A stretch of 40,135 nt of DNA from Oxalobacteraceae bacterium UBA6704 (GTDB lineage Bacteria; Pseudomonadota; Gammaproteobacteria; Burkholderiales; Burkholderiaceae_D): the NCBI GenBank assembly GCA_002454505.1, contig DKJA01000093.1, positions 485 through 40,619 of the forward strand, read 5' to 3'. Positions 16,772-24,456 of this stretch are shown here, piece by piece (position 1 is the first letter of the stretch; the number at the start of each line of letters is the position of its first letter). The translations under genes were made by a program, and so were the position numbers. Below the pieces are notes generated by a model. It ran no database searches and was not told the origin of the DNA. It saw only the letters and a list, made by a program, of their open reading frames with translations.

Positions 16772-18169
16772 TTATAGGGCCCGTTGGCGTGCGACCGCCA
16801 CCCGGGCAAAAGTCAGCGAAAGAATCAATGCCGCGGCCAGCGCGCACAGGCTGCGCCAGCTGTGCGCCAGCGCCCAGCGCGGCGGCGGTGCGTGATACGC
16901 GAAGGCAGGCACCTTGCGCCACAGCTCGGGGCCGGACTGGTAGCCGAAGTGCTGCGCCTGCAGCTTGTCCGCATGTTCGACGAGGTCGGCGCTGACGACG
17001 TCCTGGATCACCCGCCGGTGCTGCTCGGCGGCCGTGGTGAAGGCACGGTGGTGGGCGAAGTCGGTGCCCGCCGCGCCCATCGAGAAGGCCCGCATCGACA
17101 GCAGCGGCAACACGATGCCGCTCCATTCCTGCACCGCCTGCTGGCGCTCCCACGTGTCCCACAGCCGGCCGAAGTTGCGGTCGTAGACGGCGTAGCTGTT
17201 GAGGTCGTCCAGTTGCAGCGCGCGGCCCCACTGGTTCAGCGGCACGTCGCGGCCCCACCGCTCGGTGGTGCCGAAGTTCGCCAGCCACAGCCTGTCCGAT
17301 GCGGCCTTCAGGTCGGCGCCCAGCTGCCGGTTGAATTCCAGCCGCGTCGGCGTGGGATACCACTGGCGCGAGAATTCCGACATCACGCGTGGCGCCACCA
17401 CCACGTTGACGATCCATAGCGACAGCAGGATCGTGATCGCCACTTTCGACGTGGACGACAGCGCCGACACGCCCAGCGTGACGAACACGAACAGGCCGAG
17501 GTACATCGCATAGCCAACGGCGAGCAGGCCGAAACGCAGCAGCGCATCGAGGCCCGTGCCCTCGTCGGCACCGGTCAGAACCGCGCCGCCGGCCAGCAGC
17601 GCCGCCGGCAACAGCAGTACCGCAAGCCCCATGCCGATCGACGCCGCCTTGCCCCACAGGAGCTTCGCGGCCGGCACGCCGAGACTGAGCGTCTGCTTCA
17701 GGATGCCCTGCTCCCGTTCGCCGGCAAAGGCATTGAAACCGAGGACGATCACCAGCAGCGGCCCCAGCACCTGTAGCACCCAGCCCACCGACAGATCGCC
17801 GAAGCGCTGCAGCCCGGTGGCATCCTGCGCCGGCCGGAACATCACTTCGCTCTGGCGGTGCGCCTGCAGCCAGATCGTGCTGCCGATATAGGGGTTGATG
17901 CCGGGGTCGAGGATGGCGAGTGCCGGATCGGGCTTGAACGCATGCATGCCCTGGTGTGCCGCGTCATGCGGATGGCGGCGCGGCTGCTTCAGCCAGTCCG
18001 CATAGTCGGCCGTCTGCGCCGCCTGCTGTTCGGCGCGCGCTTCCTGCCGGTGGCCGTAGCCGACCGCCAGCGCGGTGAGCAGCAACAGCAGCACGATGCC
18101 GCCGGCCCACAGCAGCCGGCCGTCGCGCCAGCGTTCCAGCAGGTCCCGCCTGGCGATGAGGAAGATCAT
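16772..18169 (-). CDS. ABC transporter permease, DUF3526 type (first of pair)
   Basis: This 465-aa membrane protein has the same plan as its downstream paralogue: N-terminal helix (about 23-40), large loop, helices between about 135 and 260 with FAGEREQGILKQTLSLGVP, a second large loop and a terminal helix (about 440-458). Two related permeases in one operon suggest a heterodimeric channel powered by the co-encoded ATPase. Its ATG overlaps the ATPase stop by 4 bp (ATGA), so ATPase and permease are made together. The substrate is not evident from sequence. The siderophore receptor at the end of the operon hints at handling of a metal chelate or related compound. Confidence 0.88.
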   Translation of the reverse strand: MIFLIARRDLLERWRDGRLLWAGGIVLLLLLTALAVGYGHRQEARAEQQAAQTADYADWLKQPRRHPHDAAHQGMHAFKPDPALAILDPGINPYIGSTIWLQAHRQSEVMFRPAQDATGLQRFGDLSVGWVLQVLGPLLVIVLGFNAFAGEREQGILKQTLSLGVPAAKLLWGKAASIGMGLAVLLLPAALLAGGAVLTGADEGTGLDALLRFGLLAVGYAMYLGLFVFVTLGVSALSSTSKVAITILLSLWIVNVVVAPRVMSEFSRQWYPTPTRLEFNRQLGADLKAASDRLWLANFGTTERWGRDVPLNQWGRALQLDDLNSYAVYDRNFGRLWDTWERQQAVQEWSGIVLPLLSMRAFSMGAAGTDFAHHRAFTTAAEQHRRVIQDVVSADLVEHADKLQAQHFGYQSGPELWRKVPAFAYHAPPPRWALAHSWRSLCALAAALILSLTFARVAVARQRAL

Positions 18170-18876
18170 GCCTGCGCTCCCATGTGCGCCAGGTACAGCC
18201 GCTGCAGGTCGACATCGCTGATGGCGCCGCTGGCCATGCCGTCGACGAGCCGGCCCCGCTTCATGATGCCGATGCGCGTGCCGGTGTGCCTGGCGTGGAA
18301 CAGGTCGTGCGTCGTCGTCAGGATCGCCACGCCGGCCTGGCTGGCGCGCGTGAGCAGTTGCGAGAACTCGTTCGCCGCGTGCGGATCGAGGCCGGACGTC
18401 GGTTCATCGAGCAGCAGCGCCTTGACGTCCTTGGCCAGCGCCACGGCGATCCACACCTTCTGGCGCATGCCTTTCGAGTACGTGGCGACGCGGCGGTCGG
18501 CCGCCTTCAGGTCGAGGCCCACCTGCACCAGCAGCTCCAGCAGGCGCTCGCGCGGCAGCTGCCGGTCCAGCGCCAGCGCCGAGAAATAGCGCAGGTTCTC
18601 CAGGCCGGACAGCGCGCCATACAGCGACACCTGCTCCGGAATGTAGGCCACGTGCTGCTTTGTGCCCAGCGGATCGGCGGCGACATCGGTGCCGTTGACG
18701 CGCGCCGTCCCGGCCGTCGGCTGGATGAAATTGAGGAACAGGTTGATGGTGGTGGTCTTGCCGGCGCCGTTCGCGCCCAGCAGGCAGTAGATCTCGCCCG
18801 GCTCGACGCGCAGGTCGAGGGCATCGAGCGCAAGGTGTTCGCCGTATCGTTTGGTGAGGCCGATCGCTTCCAGCAT
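18166..18876 (-). CDS. ABC transporter ATP-binding protein
   Basis: This 236-aa nucleotide-binding domain has all motifs intact: Walker A GANGAGKT (34-41), Q-loop Gln82, signature YSKGMRQ (133-139), Walker B LLLDE (154-158) and switch His190. It most resembles ATPases paired with ABC-2 permeases (CcmA/NatA style). It energises the two DUF3526-type permeases encoded next. The ATG lies about 29 nt after the predicted transcription start, with only a weak AAAGA ribosome-binding site. It is the first gene of the four-gene operon. Confidence 0.95.
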   Translation of the reverse strand: MLEAIGLTKRYGEHLALDALDLRVEPGEIYCLLGANGAGKTTTINLFLNFIQPTAGTARVNGTDVAADPLGTKQHVAYIPEQVSLYGALSGLENLRYFSALALDRQLPRERLLELLVQVGLDLKAADRRVATYSKGMRQKVWIAVALAKDVKALLLDEPTSGLDPHAANEFSQLLTRASQAGVAILTTTHDLFHARHTGTRIGIMKRGRLVDGMASGAISDVDLQRLYLAHMGAQA

Positions 18877-18904
18877 GGTGGTCTTTCGAGTTGTGATCTG
18901 CCGG

Positions 18905-18933
18905 AGTGTAGCCTAACGATAACGCGTTATCAA
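18905..18933 (-). promoter_or_regulatory. Candidate promoter of the ABC-siderophore receptor operon
   Basis: On the minus strand TTGATA (18933-18928) and TACACT (18910-18905) are spaced by exactly 17 bp. Transcription would start near 18898, some 20-25 nt before the ATPase ATG. The palindrome at 18918-18931 fills the spacer and overlaps the -35 box, a classic repressor layout. Confidence 0.6.
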
Positions 18934-18940
18934 TATCATT
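18918..18940. promoter_or_regulatory. Palindromic operator with Fur-like half
   Basis: GATAACGCGTTATC (18918-18931) is a perfect 14-bp palindrome. Read on the minus strand from 18937, GATATTGATA matches the first ten bases of the E. coli Fur box GATAATGATA at 9 of 10 positions, and a GTTATC-type arm follows. With a siderophore receptor in the operon, iron repression by Fur is the simplest reading. The central CGCG is not typical of Fur, so another dimeric repressor is possible. Confidence 0.5.
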
Positions 18941-19015
18941 GAGGAAGTATTTCGGCAGGCGCGCACCGTTCGCTATCGCACAGTGCGCCGATTTAACAAA
19001 GTTCATCATTGCAAA

Positions 19016-20020
19016 ATGCACAATACCGACATTACCCACCACATCGCGGAAGTGCTGGCCGGCCTGCCCGCTGCCGATCCCGTCGCGGGCCTGCGCCGCC
19101 TCGTCGATGCGGGTCTCGGCGCGCTGCCCCTGCCCGGCCACGGCGCCACGCTGGCCCGCTGGCGCGCCCTCGCCGCCGTGGCGAGCCACGACCTCAGCGC
19201 CGTCAAGCTGTACGAAGGCCATACCGATGCGCTGGCCATCATGGCGGAGCTGCATGCACCAGCCCCGCCGCCCGGCAGCCTGTGGGGCGTGTGGTGCGCG
19301 GAAGGCCCGGATGCCGTGCTGACGCTGGATGCGGCACGCAGCGTGCTCGCCGGCCGCAAGGCCTGGTGCTCGGGTGCGCGTGGCATGACGCATGCACTGG
19401 TGAGCTGCCGCGATGGCGATGGTGCCGCGCGCATCGCCGCCGTCGCACTGGAGCAGCCGGGTGTACGGATCACGGACGAAGGCTGGCATGCCGTCGGCAT
19501 GGCGGCCACCGGCAGCGTGGCCGTCGAATTCGACGGTGCGCGGGCAACGGTGCTGGGCGGGCCGCGCGCCTACCTGGACCGGCCCGGCTTCTGGCACGGC
19601 GGTGCCGGCATCGCCGCCTGCTGGTATGGCGCCGCCACGTCACTGGCCGAGCGGCTGCGCACCGCACTGCGCGGGCGTGCCGACGAACCGGCAAGACTGG
19701 CGCAGTTGGGCGCGATCGACACGTCGCTCAGTGCGGCCGGCGCGCTGCTGCGCGCGACCGCCGCGCTGATCGATGCATCGCCGCAGGACGACATGATGGT
19801 TGCCGCGCTGCGCGTGCGCCTTGCCGTCGAAGCGGCCGCGCAGGAAGTGCTGACGCTGACCGGCCGCGCGCTGGGCGCCGGCCCGCTGTGCCGCGAACCC
19901 CGCTTTGCCCGCATGGCGGCCGACCTGCCCGTGTTCCTGCGCCAGAGCCATGCCGAGCGCGACCAGGCGGCAGTGGGCGGTGCGGCTGCCGCGCAACCGT
20001 CATCGCCATGGAGGCTTTGA
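19016..20020 (+). CDS. Acyl-CoA dehydrogenase-like protein
   Basis: This 334-aa protein resembles the acyl-CoA dehydrogenase superfamily in its middle beta-domain (about 110-190, with TDEGWHAVGMAATGSVAVEFDGA) and C-terminal helical bundle (about 200-320). It is shorter than the usual 380 residues, and I cannot place the catalytic glutamate or a full FAD-binding set, so it may be a divergent or non-dehydrogenating member. An upstream in-frame GTG (18983) is possible; I prefer the ATG at 19016. It leads a four-gene set with PIG-L deacetylase, NodS-like methyltransferase and glycosyltransferase, the next gene starting 2 nt after its stop. It may act on the acyl part of a conjugate made by the set (inference). 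Confidence 0.75.
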   Translation: MHNTDITHHIAEVLAGLPAADPVAGLRRLVDAGLGALPLPGHGATLARWRALAAVASHDLSAVKLYEGHTDALAIMAELHAPAPPPGSLWGVWCAEGPDAVLTLDAARSVLAGRKAWCSGARGMTHALVSCRDGDGAARIAAVALEQPGVRITDEGWHAVGMAATGSVAVEFDGARATVLGGPRAYLDRPGFWHGGAGIAACWYGAATSLAERLRTALRGRADEPARLAQLGAIDTSLSAAGALLRATAALIDASPQDDMMVAALRVRLAVEAAAQEVLTLTGRALGAGPLCREPRFARMAADLPVFLRQSHAERDQAAVGGAAAAQPSSPWRL

Positions 20021-20022
20021 CG

Positions 20023-20784
20023 ATGTCCACGCCCTTCCCACGCCAGATCGAGGGCACCGGCACGCTGGCCGCCGCGTGGCGCCGGTCGCCGCAGCTGTCC
20101 GCCGTGCCGACGGTGCCGCTGGACCGGCTGCTGCCCGGCGGCGGGCGCCTGCTGGTGATCGCCCCGCATCCCGACGACGAGGTGCTGGGCTGCGGCGGCC
20201 TGCTGCAGCTGCTGGCCGCGCAGGGTCGCGCGGCGGTGCTGGTGGCCGTCACCGACGGTACCGGCAGCCATCCCGGTTCCACGCTGTGGCCCGAGCAGCG
20301 CCTGGCGGAAGCCCGTCCGGCCGAGACGATGGCGGCGTTGCGAGTGATGGACGTACCTGGCCTTGCGATCCACCGGCTCGGCATCCCGGACGGCGCGATC
20401 GCGGCGCACGAACAGCAGCTGCAGCACCGCCTGGAAAGTCTCGTGCAGCCGGGCGATACGCTGTGCGCCACGTGGCAGCTCGATGGGCACCCGGATCACG
20501 AAGCCACCGGCCGGGCCGCCGCCGCGGCAGCGCTGGCGCGTGGCGCGACCAGCATTGAAATGCCCGTCTGGGGCTGGCACTGGGCCGCGCCGGACGATCC
20601 CCGCCTGCCGTGGCAGCGTGCCGTCCGGCTGGCGATTCCGCCGCAGATGGTCGAGCGCAAGCGCGCCGCCCTGGCCTGCTTCGCCAGCCAGGTCGAGCCC
20701 GATGCCAGTACCGGCAAGGCGGCCATCGTGCCGCCGTCCGCGTCCGCCCGCCTGCTCAACGACTTCGAGGTCTTTTTCCTATGA
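20023..20784 (+). CDS. PIG-L family (LmbE-like) deacetylase
   Basis: This 253-aa protein carries the zinc-binding motif PHPDDE (His49, Asp52) and a later GHPDHE (His156, His159), both typical of PIG-L/LmbE N-acetylglucosaminyl deacetylases. These enzymes remove an N-acetyl group from a sugar conjugate such as GlcNAc-inositol or a similar aglycone. The ATG at 20023 is chosen because GGAGG lies 8 nt upstream; an ATG at 20008 lacks this. The stop overlaps the methyltransferase start (ATGA). The order deacetylase, N-methyltransferase-like and glycosyltransferase suggests that a freed amine on a sugar is then methylated or acylated. Confidence 0.9.
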   Translation: MSTPFPRQIEGTGTLAAAWRRSPQLSAVPTVPLDRLLPGGGRLLVIAPHPDDEVLGCGGLLQLLAAQGRAAVLVAVTDGTGSHPGSTLWPEQRLAEARPAETMAALRVMDVPGLAIHRLGIPDGAIAAHEQQLQHRLESLVQPGDTLCATWQLDGHPDHEATGRAAAAAALARGATSIEMPVWGWHWAAPDDPRLPWQRAVRLAIPPQMVERKRAALACFASQVEPDASTGKAAIVPPSASARLLNDFEVFFL

Positions 20785-21389
20785 ACGCACCTGCCCACCT
20801 TGCCCACTTTGAACACCTGTACCGCAACGACGCCGATCCCTGGCGCGTGCGCGACAGCTGGTACGAACAGCGCAAGCGCGCCGTGCTGCTGGCCAGCCTG
20901 CCGCAGCAGCGCTACCGCAATGCCTTCGAGCCCGGTTGCGGCAACGGCGAGCTGAGTGCCGAACTGGCGCTGCGCTGCGACCGGCTGCTGGCGGCCGATG
21001 CCGCGCCGGCCGCGGTGGCACTGGCGCGCGCGCGTGTCGCGGCACATCCGCACGTGCAGGTCGACCACCTGACGCTGCCGGACGACTGGCCGCAACCCGC
21101 GCCCGCCGAACGGTTCGACCTGATCGTCATCAGCGAACTGGCTTACTACTTCGACGGGGCCACAGTGCTGCGGCTGGCGCAAGGCGCCGCGGCGGCGCTG
21201 GCGCCCGGCGGCACGCTGCTGCTGTGCCACTGGTGCCAGGACTTCGACGACCGGCTGCAGCCCACTCGCTTGGTGCACGACGCATTCGGCAGCCAGCCCG
21301 GCCTGCAACACGAACTGCGCCACGAGGAGCAGGCCTTCCTGCTCGATGTGTGGCTGCGCAGCGCCGACCTGGCGGAGGTGCAGCCATGA
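20781..21389 (+). CDS. SAM-dependent methyltransferase, NodS-like
   Basis: This 202-aa class I methyltransferase begins with FEHLYRNDADPWRVRDSWYEQ (here split: YRNDADPW at 14-21, SWYEQRK at 26-32), a pattern I know from NodS, the N-methyltransferase of rhizobial Nod factors. It carries the SAM-binding motif FEPGCGNGELS (49-59), then LLAADAA and DLIVISELAYYF. The start overlaps the PIG-L stop and the end overlaps the glycosyltransferase start, both by ATGA. N-methylation of an amino sugar exposed by the deacetylase is an attractive guess, but no other nod genes are present, so this is not a nodulation locus. Confidence 0.85.
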   Translation: MNAPAHLAHFEHLYRNDADPWRVRDSWYEQRKRAVLLASLPQQRYRNAFEPGCGNGELSAELALRCDRLLAADAAPAAVALARARVAAHPHVQVDHLTLPDDWPQPAPAERFDLIVISELAYYFDGATVLRLAQGAAAALAPGGTLLLCHWCQDFDDRLQPTRLVHDAFGSQPGLQHELRHEEQAFLLDVWLRSADLAEVQP

Positions 21390-22084
21390 TCGGCGTCGTC
21401 GTCCCCGCCCACAACGAGGAACGCTACCTGGGTTCCTGCCTGGCCGCGCTGCGCCTCGCCGCCGCCGATCCCGCGCTGGGAGGCGAAACGGTGCACATCC
21501 ACGTGGTGCTCGATGCCTGCACGGATGCCTCCGCGCAGATCGTCGCGGAGCATGCCGCGGCGGATACGCACAGCGCAGTCACGTGGTCCTGCGTCGAAGC
21601 GCACAAGGTGGGCGTAGCCCGCGCAGCCGGTGCCGACATCTTGCTGGATCAAGGGGCGCGCTGGCTGGCGTTCACCGACGCGGACACGCGCGTGTCGCCG
21701 GACTGGCTGTCCACGCAGCTGGGCCTCGGCGTGGACGTGGTATGCGGCTCGGTCGGCATCGACGACTGGTCGGTGCATGGCGACGATGCGGCGCTGCTGC
21801 GCCATTATTTCGCGAACGTGTACCGCGACGTGGATGGCCACGAGCATATCCACGGCGCCAACCTGGGCGTGGCTGCGGCGGCCTATCGCAGCGCGGGCGG
21901 CTTCCAGCCGCTGCCCTGCCATGAGGATGTGGCGCTGGTCGAAGCGCTGAAGCAGATCGGCGCGAAGTTCGCGTGGACGGCGGCGCCCCGCGTGGCCACC
22001 AGCGCCCGCAAGGATGCCAAGGCGCGCGGCGGCTTCGGCGACAACCTGCTCAAGATCGTCGGCTGGTACGAGCCGGCCGCCTGA
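21386..22084 (+). CDS. Family 2 glycosyltransferase
   Basis: This 232-aa GT-A fold protein has the nucleotide-sugar start VVPAHNEE (5-12), the metal-binding DAD (98-100) in AFTDADTRVS, GANLGVAAAAYRSAGGF in the acceptor region and a CHEDVAL base motif. It has no membrane helices, so it works in the cytoplasm or loosely at the membrane. It is last in the acyl-CoA-dehydrogenase/PIG-L/NodS-like set and overlaps the preceding gene by 4 bp. Its stop is only 2 bp from the stop of the converging ClC gene, leaving no room for a private terminator. Confidence 0.88.
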   Translation: MIGVVVPAHNEERYLGSCLAALRLAAADPALGGETVHIHVVLDACTDASAQIVAEHAAADTHSAVTWSCVEAHKVGVARAAGADILLDQGARWLAFTDADTRVSPDWLSTQLGLGVDVVCGSVGIDDWSVHGDDAALLRHYFANVYRDVDGHEHIHGANLGVAAAAYRSAGGFQPLPCHEDVALVEALKQIGAKFAWTAAPRVATSARKDAKARGGFGDNLLKIVGWYEPAA

Positions 22085-22086
22085 CC

Positions 22087-23409
22087 TTACTTGGGCGGCT
22101 GCGCCAGCCGCTGCAGCTGCAACTGCGCCAGCGCGCCATACAGCGGAGGACTCAGCACGCGCGACACCGTGCTGGCCACGACGGCGCACGCCATCAGGCT
22201 GAGCACCATGCCGTGGCCGTCGACCATTTCCATCACGATGATGAAGGCCGTCAGCGGCGCCCGCGTGGCGGCGGCCAGGAAGCCGACCATGCCCAGCGCG
22301 ATCAGTGCCGGCGCATGCGGATAGCCGGTCAGCAGTGCGATGTCGTGGCCCAGCGCCGCGCCGATCGACAGCGACGGCGCGAAGATCCCGGCCGGCACGC
22401 CGGACCACACGGTCAGCCAGGTGGCGATGTATTTGAAGAACGCGAACGCCGCCGGCACCGAGGCCTCGCCATCGAGCATCTGGCGGGTGGCCTCGTTGCC
22501 GCTGCCGAAGGTGGTGCCGTTGCCGAGCAGGCCGATGGACGCCACCAGCAGGCCGCACACGCCGGCAAACAGTACCGGATGACGCGCCCGCCAGCGGCTG
22601 GCGTGATCGGCCGACGTGCCGCTCAACGATGCCAGCAGCAGCCGCGCGAACAGGCCGCCCGCGGCGCCGGCCACCAGTGCCGTGACGATGCCGGGCCACA
22701 GCAGCGGCAGGCCGATCGGTCCCGCATGAATGACGCCGAAGTGCGTGGCGTTGCCGTTCACGGACACGGCGATCAGGCCGGCCAGCACGATGCCGGCGAC
22801 GATCAGGCCGCTGTTGCGCTGCTCGGGCGAGCGCGACAACTCCTCGATCGCGAACATCACGCCCGCCAGCGGCGTGTTGAACGCGGCGGCAATGCCCGCG
22901 GCGCCGCCCGCCACCAGCAGCGAATGCGGCGTGACGAACGAACGCCGCGGCAGGAAGCGGCGCAGCGCCAGCATGATGCCTGCCGCGATCTGCACGGACG
23001 GTCCCTCCCGTCCCGACGACAGGCCGGCCAGCAGGCCGCCCGCCGTCAACGCGATCTTCGCGACGCTCAGGCGCAGCGACACGAACAGTCCCCGCTCCTT
23101 TTCTTCGACAGCGGGATCGAGGGCGGCCATCACCTGCGGGATGCCGGAACCGCCGGCGCCGGCAGCGAAACGCCGCGTCAGCCAGACGATGCCGGCGGTG
23201 CACAACGGCGTCCACACCAGCGCCAGCCACCAGAACTGCCGGAACCAGTGCAGGAAGATCGCCAGCGCGCCTTCGGCCAGCCAGGTAAATGCCACGACGG
23301 TGAGGCCGGCCAGCGCAGCCGCCCCCACCACCACGACGCGGGTCCACCACAGGTGGGGCGAAGCGAATTCACGTTTGAAGTTGGAGCGGATGTCGTGCGA
23401 GCGTGGCAT
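22087..23409 (-). CDS. ClC-family chloride/proton antiporter
   Basis: This 440-aa membrane protein has the three ClC selectivity signatures GSGIPQ, GREGPS and GIFAPSLSIGA. The gating glutamate is present in GREGP, and the proton-path glutamates are present in FAIEEL. Having both supports a Cl-/H+ antiporter like E. coli ClcA rather than a passive channel. These proteins aid acid resistance and charge balance. The start is uncertain: I use the ATG at 23409, because an upstream in-frame ATG at 23457 overlaps a TATAAT on the same strand (23460-23455) that may be the -10 box. No clear ribosome-binding site precedes either. It converges with the glycosyltransferase gene. Confidence 0.9.
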   Translation of the reverse strand: MPRSHDIRSNFKREFASPHLWWTRVVVVGAAALAGLTVVAFTWLAEGALAIFLHWFRQFWWLALVWTPLCTAGIVWLTRRFAAGAGGSGIPQVMAALDPAVEEKERGLFVSLRLSVAKIALTAGGLLAGLSSGREGPSVQIAAGIMLALRRFLPRRSFVTPHSLLVAGGAAGIAAAFNTPLAGVMFAIEELSRSPEQRNSGLIVAGIVLAGLIAVSVNGNATHFGVIHAGPIGLPLLWPGIVTALVAGAAGGLFARLLLASLSGTSADHASRWRARHPVLFAGVCGLLVASIGLLGNGTTFGSGNEATRQMLDGEASVPAAFAFFKYIATWLTVWSGVPAGIFAPSLSIGAALGHDIALLTGYPHAPALIALGMVGFLAAATRAPLTAFIIVMEMVDGHGMVLSLMACAVVASTVSRVLSPPLYGALAQLQLQRLAQPPK

Positions 23410-23572
23410 GGGACGAGGCGGGCGGGCGCCGGAGAAGGGATGGGGCGTATGCCGCATTATAGAGATATATTTGTCCGAATGTATTTGACTGCCGTGTGCG
23501 CCATGCCACACATGGGCCTGTAAACCCGCGTTGCCGGTGAGATTTGGAGAGCTTTTCACGGCACGATGTGCG

Positions 23573-23578
23573 TATAAT
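23573..23578 (+). promoter_or_regulatory. TATAAT box upstream of the 71-aa gene
   Basis: A perfect TATAAT lies 39 bp before the ATG of the 71-aa gene. No good -35 box is found at 16-18 bp (TTCACG is only 12 bp upstream), so an activator or relaxed promoter would be needed. Confidence 0.4.
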
Positions 23579-23617
23579 TGCCGTACAGCAACATAAACGA
23601 TTGCACTACAAAGAGCC

Positions 23618-23833
23618 ATGTCGGACAAATCATTGAAGGAAAGGCTGGAGGCGCAGAAGCGCGAGGTGGCCCAGGTGTTCGAGCAGATGCTCGGCATCCA
23701 GGACGCGCTAGACTACCTGCGCCGCGAACGCCTGGCCGAAGACGCGGAAGCGCTGGACGCCCCCAGTCGCACATCTCCTCACGCCCCGCCGCATCGCCGC
23801 AAGGGCGATCTGCAGCGCTCGACCGAAGACTGA
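23618..23833 (+). CDS. Small hypothetical protein (71 aa), charged helical
   Basis: I do not recognise this protein. Residues about 3-45 form a charged, probably coiled-coil helix (SLKERLEAQKREVAQVFEQM and on). The tail (about 46-71) is Pro/His/Arg-rich and likely disordered. The start is preceded by AAAGAG and a TATAAT box, and codon use is like that of neighbouring genes. It stands alone between the divergent ClC gene and the regulatory region of the polysaccharide operon. Confidence 0.6.
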   Translation: MSDKSLKERLEAQKREVAQVFEQMLGIQDALDYLRRERLAEDAEALDAPSRTSPHAPPHRRKGDLQRSTED

Positions 23834-23898
23834 ATTTCCTCGCCGAATCGGAACGCTGCGGCTGAGTCCGGCGTCGGATAATCGCGCCGGGAGGAAGC

Positions 23899-24096
23899 AT
23901 GGAATCAAGGAACCGCCGCGAAGGCAGCTACTGCGGCAAAACGTCGCAGTACGCAACCGGACAACGTCACCACATCCGCAGCAAACATTGCGACGGGCAT
24001 CCGCCCGGCACGCACAGCGCCAACCTGGAGTTGCGCTGCCGCGACATCCGGCGCGCTCCGGGCGACCTCCCGCCGCTGCCCGCTGCCGGGCCTTAG
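23899..24096 (+). CDS. Doubtful small ORF (65 aa)
   Basis: The ATG has an excellent ribosome-binding site, GGGAGGAAGC, which is the only strong point. The predicted peptide is rich in Arg, His, Cys and Pro and lacks a clear fold. Third-position G/C bias is weaker than in real neighbours. It may be a leader peptide or chance. Confidence 0.2.
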   Translation: MESRNRREGSYCGKTSQYATGQRHHIRSKHCDGHPPGTHSANLELRCRDIRRAPGDLPPLPAAGP

Positions 24097-24111
24097 CACC
24101 TCCGCCGCCCG

Positions 24112-24127
24112 GGGCGCTGCAGCGCCC
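24112..24127. terminator. Perfect G/C palindrome, weak terminator candidate
   Basis: GGGCGCTGCAGCGCCC is a perfect 16-bp palindrome that could form a hairpin in RNA of either strand. It is followed by TTCCCCC rather than a T tract, so intrinsic termination is doubtful. Confidence 0.35.
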
Positions 24128-24163
24128 TTCCCCCGCACGGTTTATCCCCTCGCCAAAAAACTG

Positions 24164-24191
24164 TTGACTTCGAATGCGTTTGCTTTATCCT
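24164..24191 (+). promoter_or_regulatory. Candidate distal promoter P1 of the polysaccharide operon
   Basis: TTGACT (24164-24169) and TATCCT (24186-24191) are spaced by 16 bp. The start of transcription would fall inside the LacI-type elements at 24193-24223. If used, the leader to the TonB receptor ATG would be about 345 nt and would include the two tandem hairpins. Confidence 0.45.
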
Positions 24192-24192
24192 T

Positions 24193-24223
24193 CACTAAAC
24201 CGTTGCAGTAAATCGTTTTAGTG
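24193..24223. promoter_or_regulatory. Paired LacI-type operator elements O1/O2
   Basis: Two direct elements, TAAACCGTT (24196-24204) and TAAATCGTT (24209-24217), lie 13 bp apart, each centred on CG as in LacI-family operators. They are nested in a larger dyad with arms CACTAAACCG (24193-24202) and CGTTTTAGTG (24214-24223), which pair at 9 of 10 positions. They lie immediately after the P1 -10 box. A third copy is at 24464-24475. The LacI-family gene at 27032 is the likely partner. Confidence 0.5.
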
Positions 24224-24252
24224 ACTCCACACCGCGCCAATAAATTTCCTCA

Positions 24253-24315
24253 AAAACAGGGTCTGGCCCTGTTTTACAGGAAACTTTCTTGAAAAACAGG
24301 GTCTGTCCCTCTTTT
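24253..24315. repeat. Two tandem terminator-like hairpins (AAAACAGGG / CCCTGTTTT)
   Basis: Copy 1 (24253-24275) has perfect 9-bp arms, AAAACAGGG and CCCTGTTTT, around TCTGG. Copy 2 (24293-24315) has the same left arm, loop TCTGT, and CCCTCTTTTT on the right, which gives a terminator-like T run. The copies are 40 bp apart. Their core AGGGTCTG(T/G)CCCT shares GGGNCTG(T/G)CCC with the palindromes at 40049-40077, so they look like members of one dispersed repeat family that here lies in the leader of an operon. Confidence 0.75.
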
Positions 24316-24456
24316 TCTGCGGGCGTGGTGGCGGGAGAGGTAGTGGCGCGGTGGCAAGATTGTTGGCGGATTTTGGATTCCCACAGCGGCTGTCTTGCTC
24401 GCCTGCCTGAGCTTAAAAGAATTGGCAGTCAAATTTTTTTCACTGGCTTCTGCATC

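Noticed and set aside
20781..21389. True nodulation (nod) locus
   Set aside because: Only a NodS-like and a PIG-L protein are present. There is no NodA acyltransferase, NodC chitin synthase or nod box, so only the chemistry is compared.
23410..23697. Longer ClC protein starting at 23697
   Set aside because: The added residues resemble no ClC N-terminus and would overlap the promoter and start of the divergent 71-aa gene.
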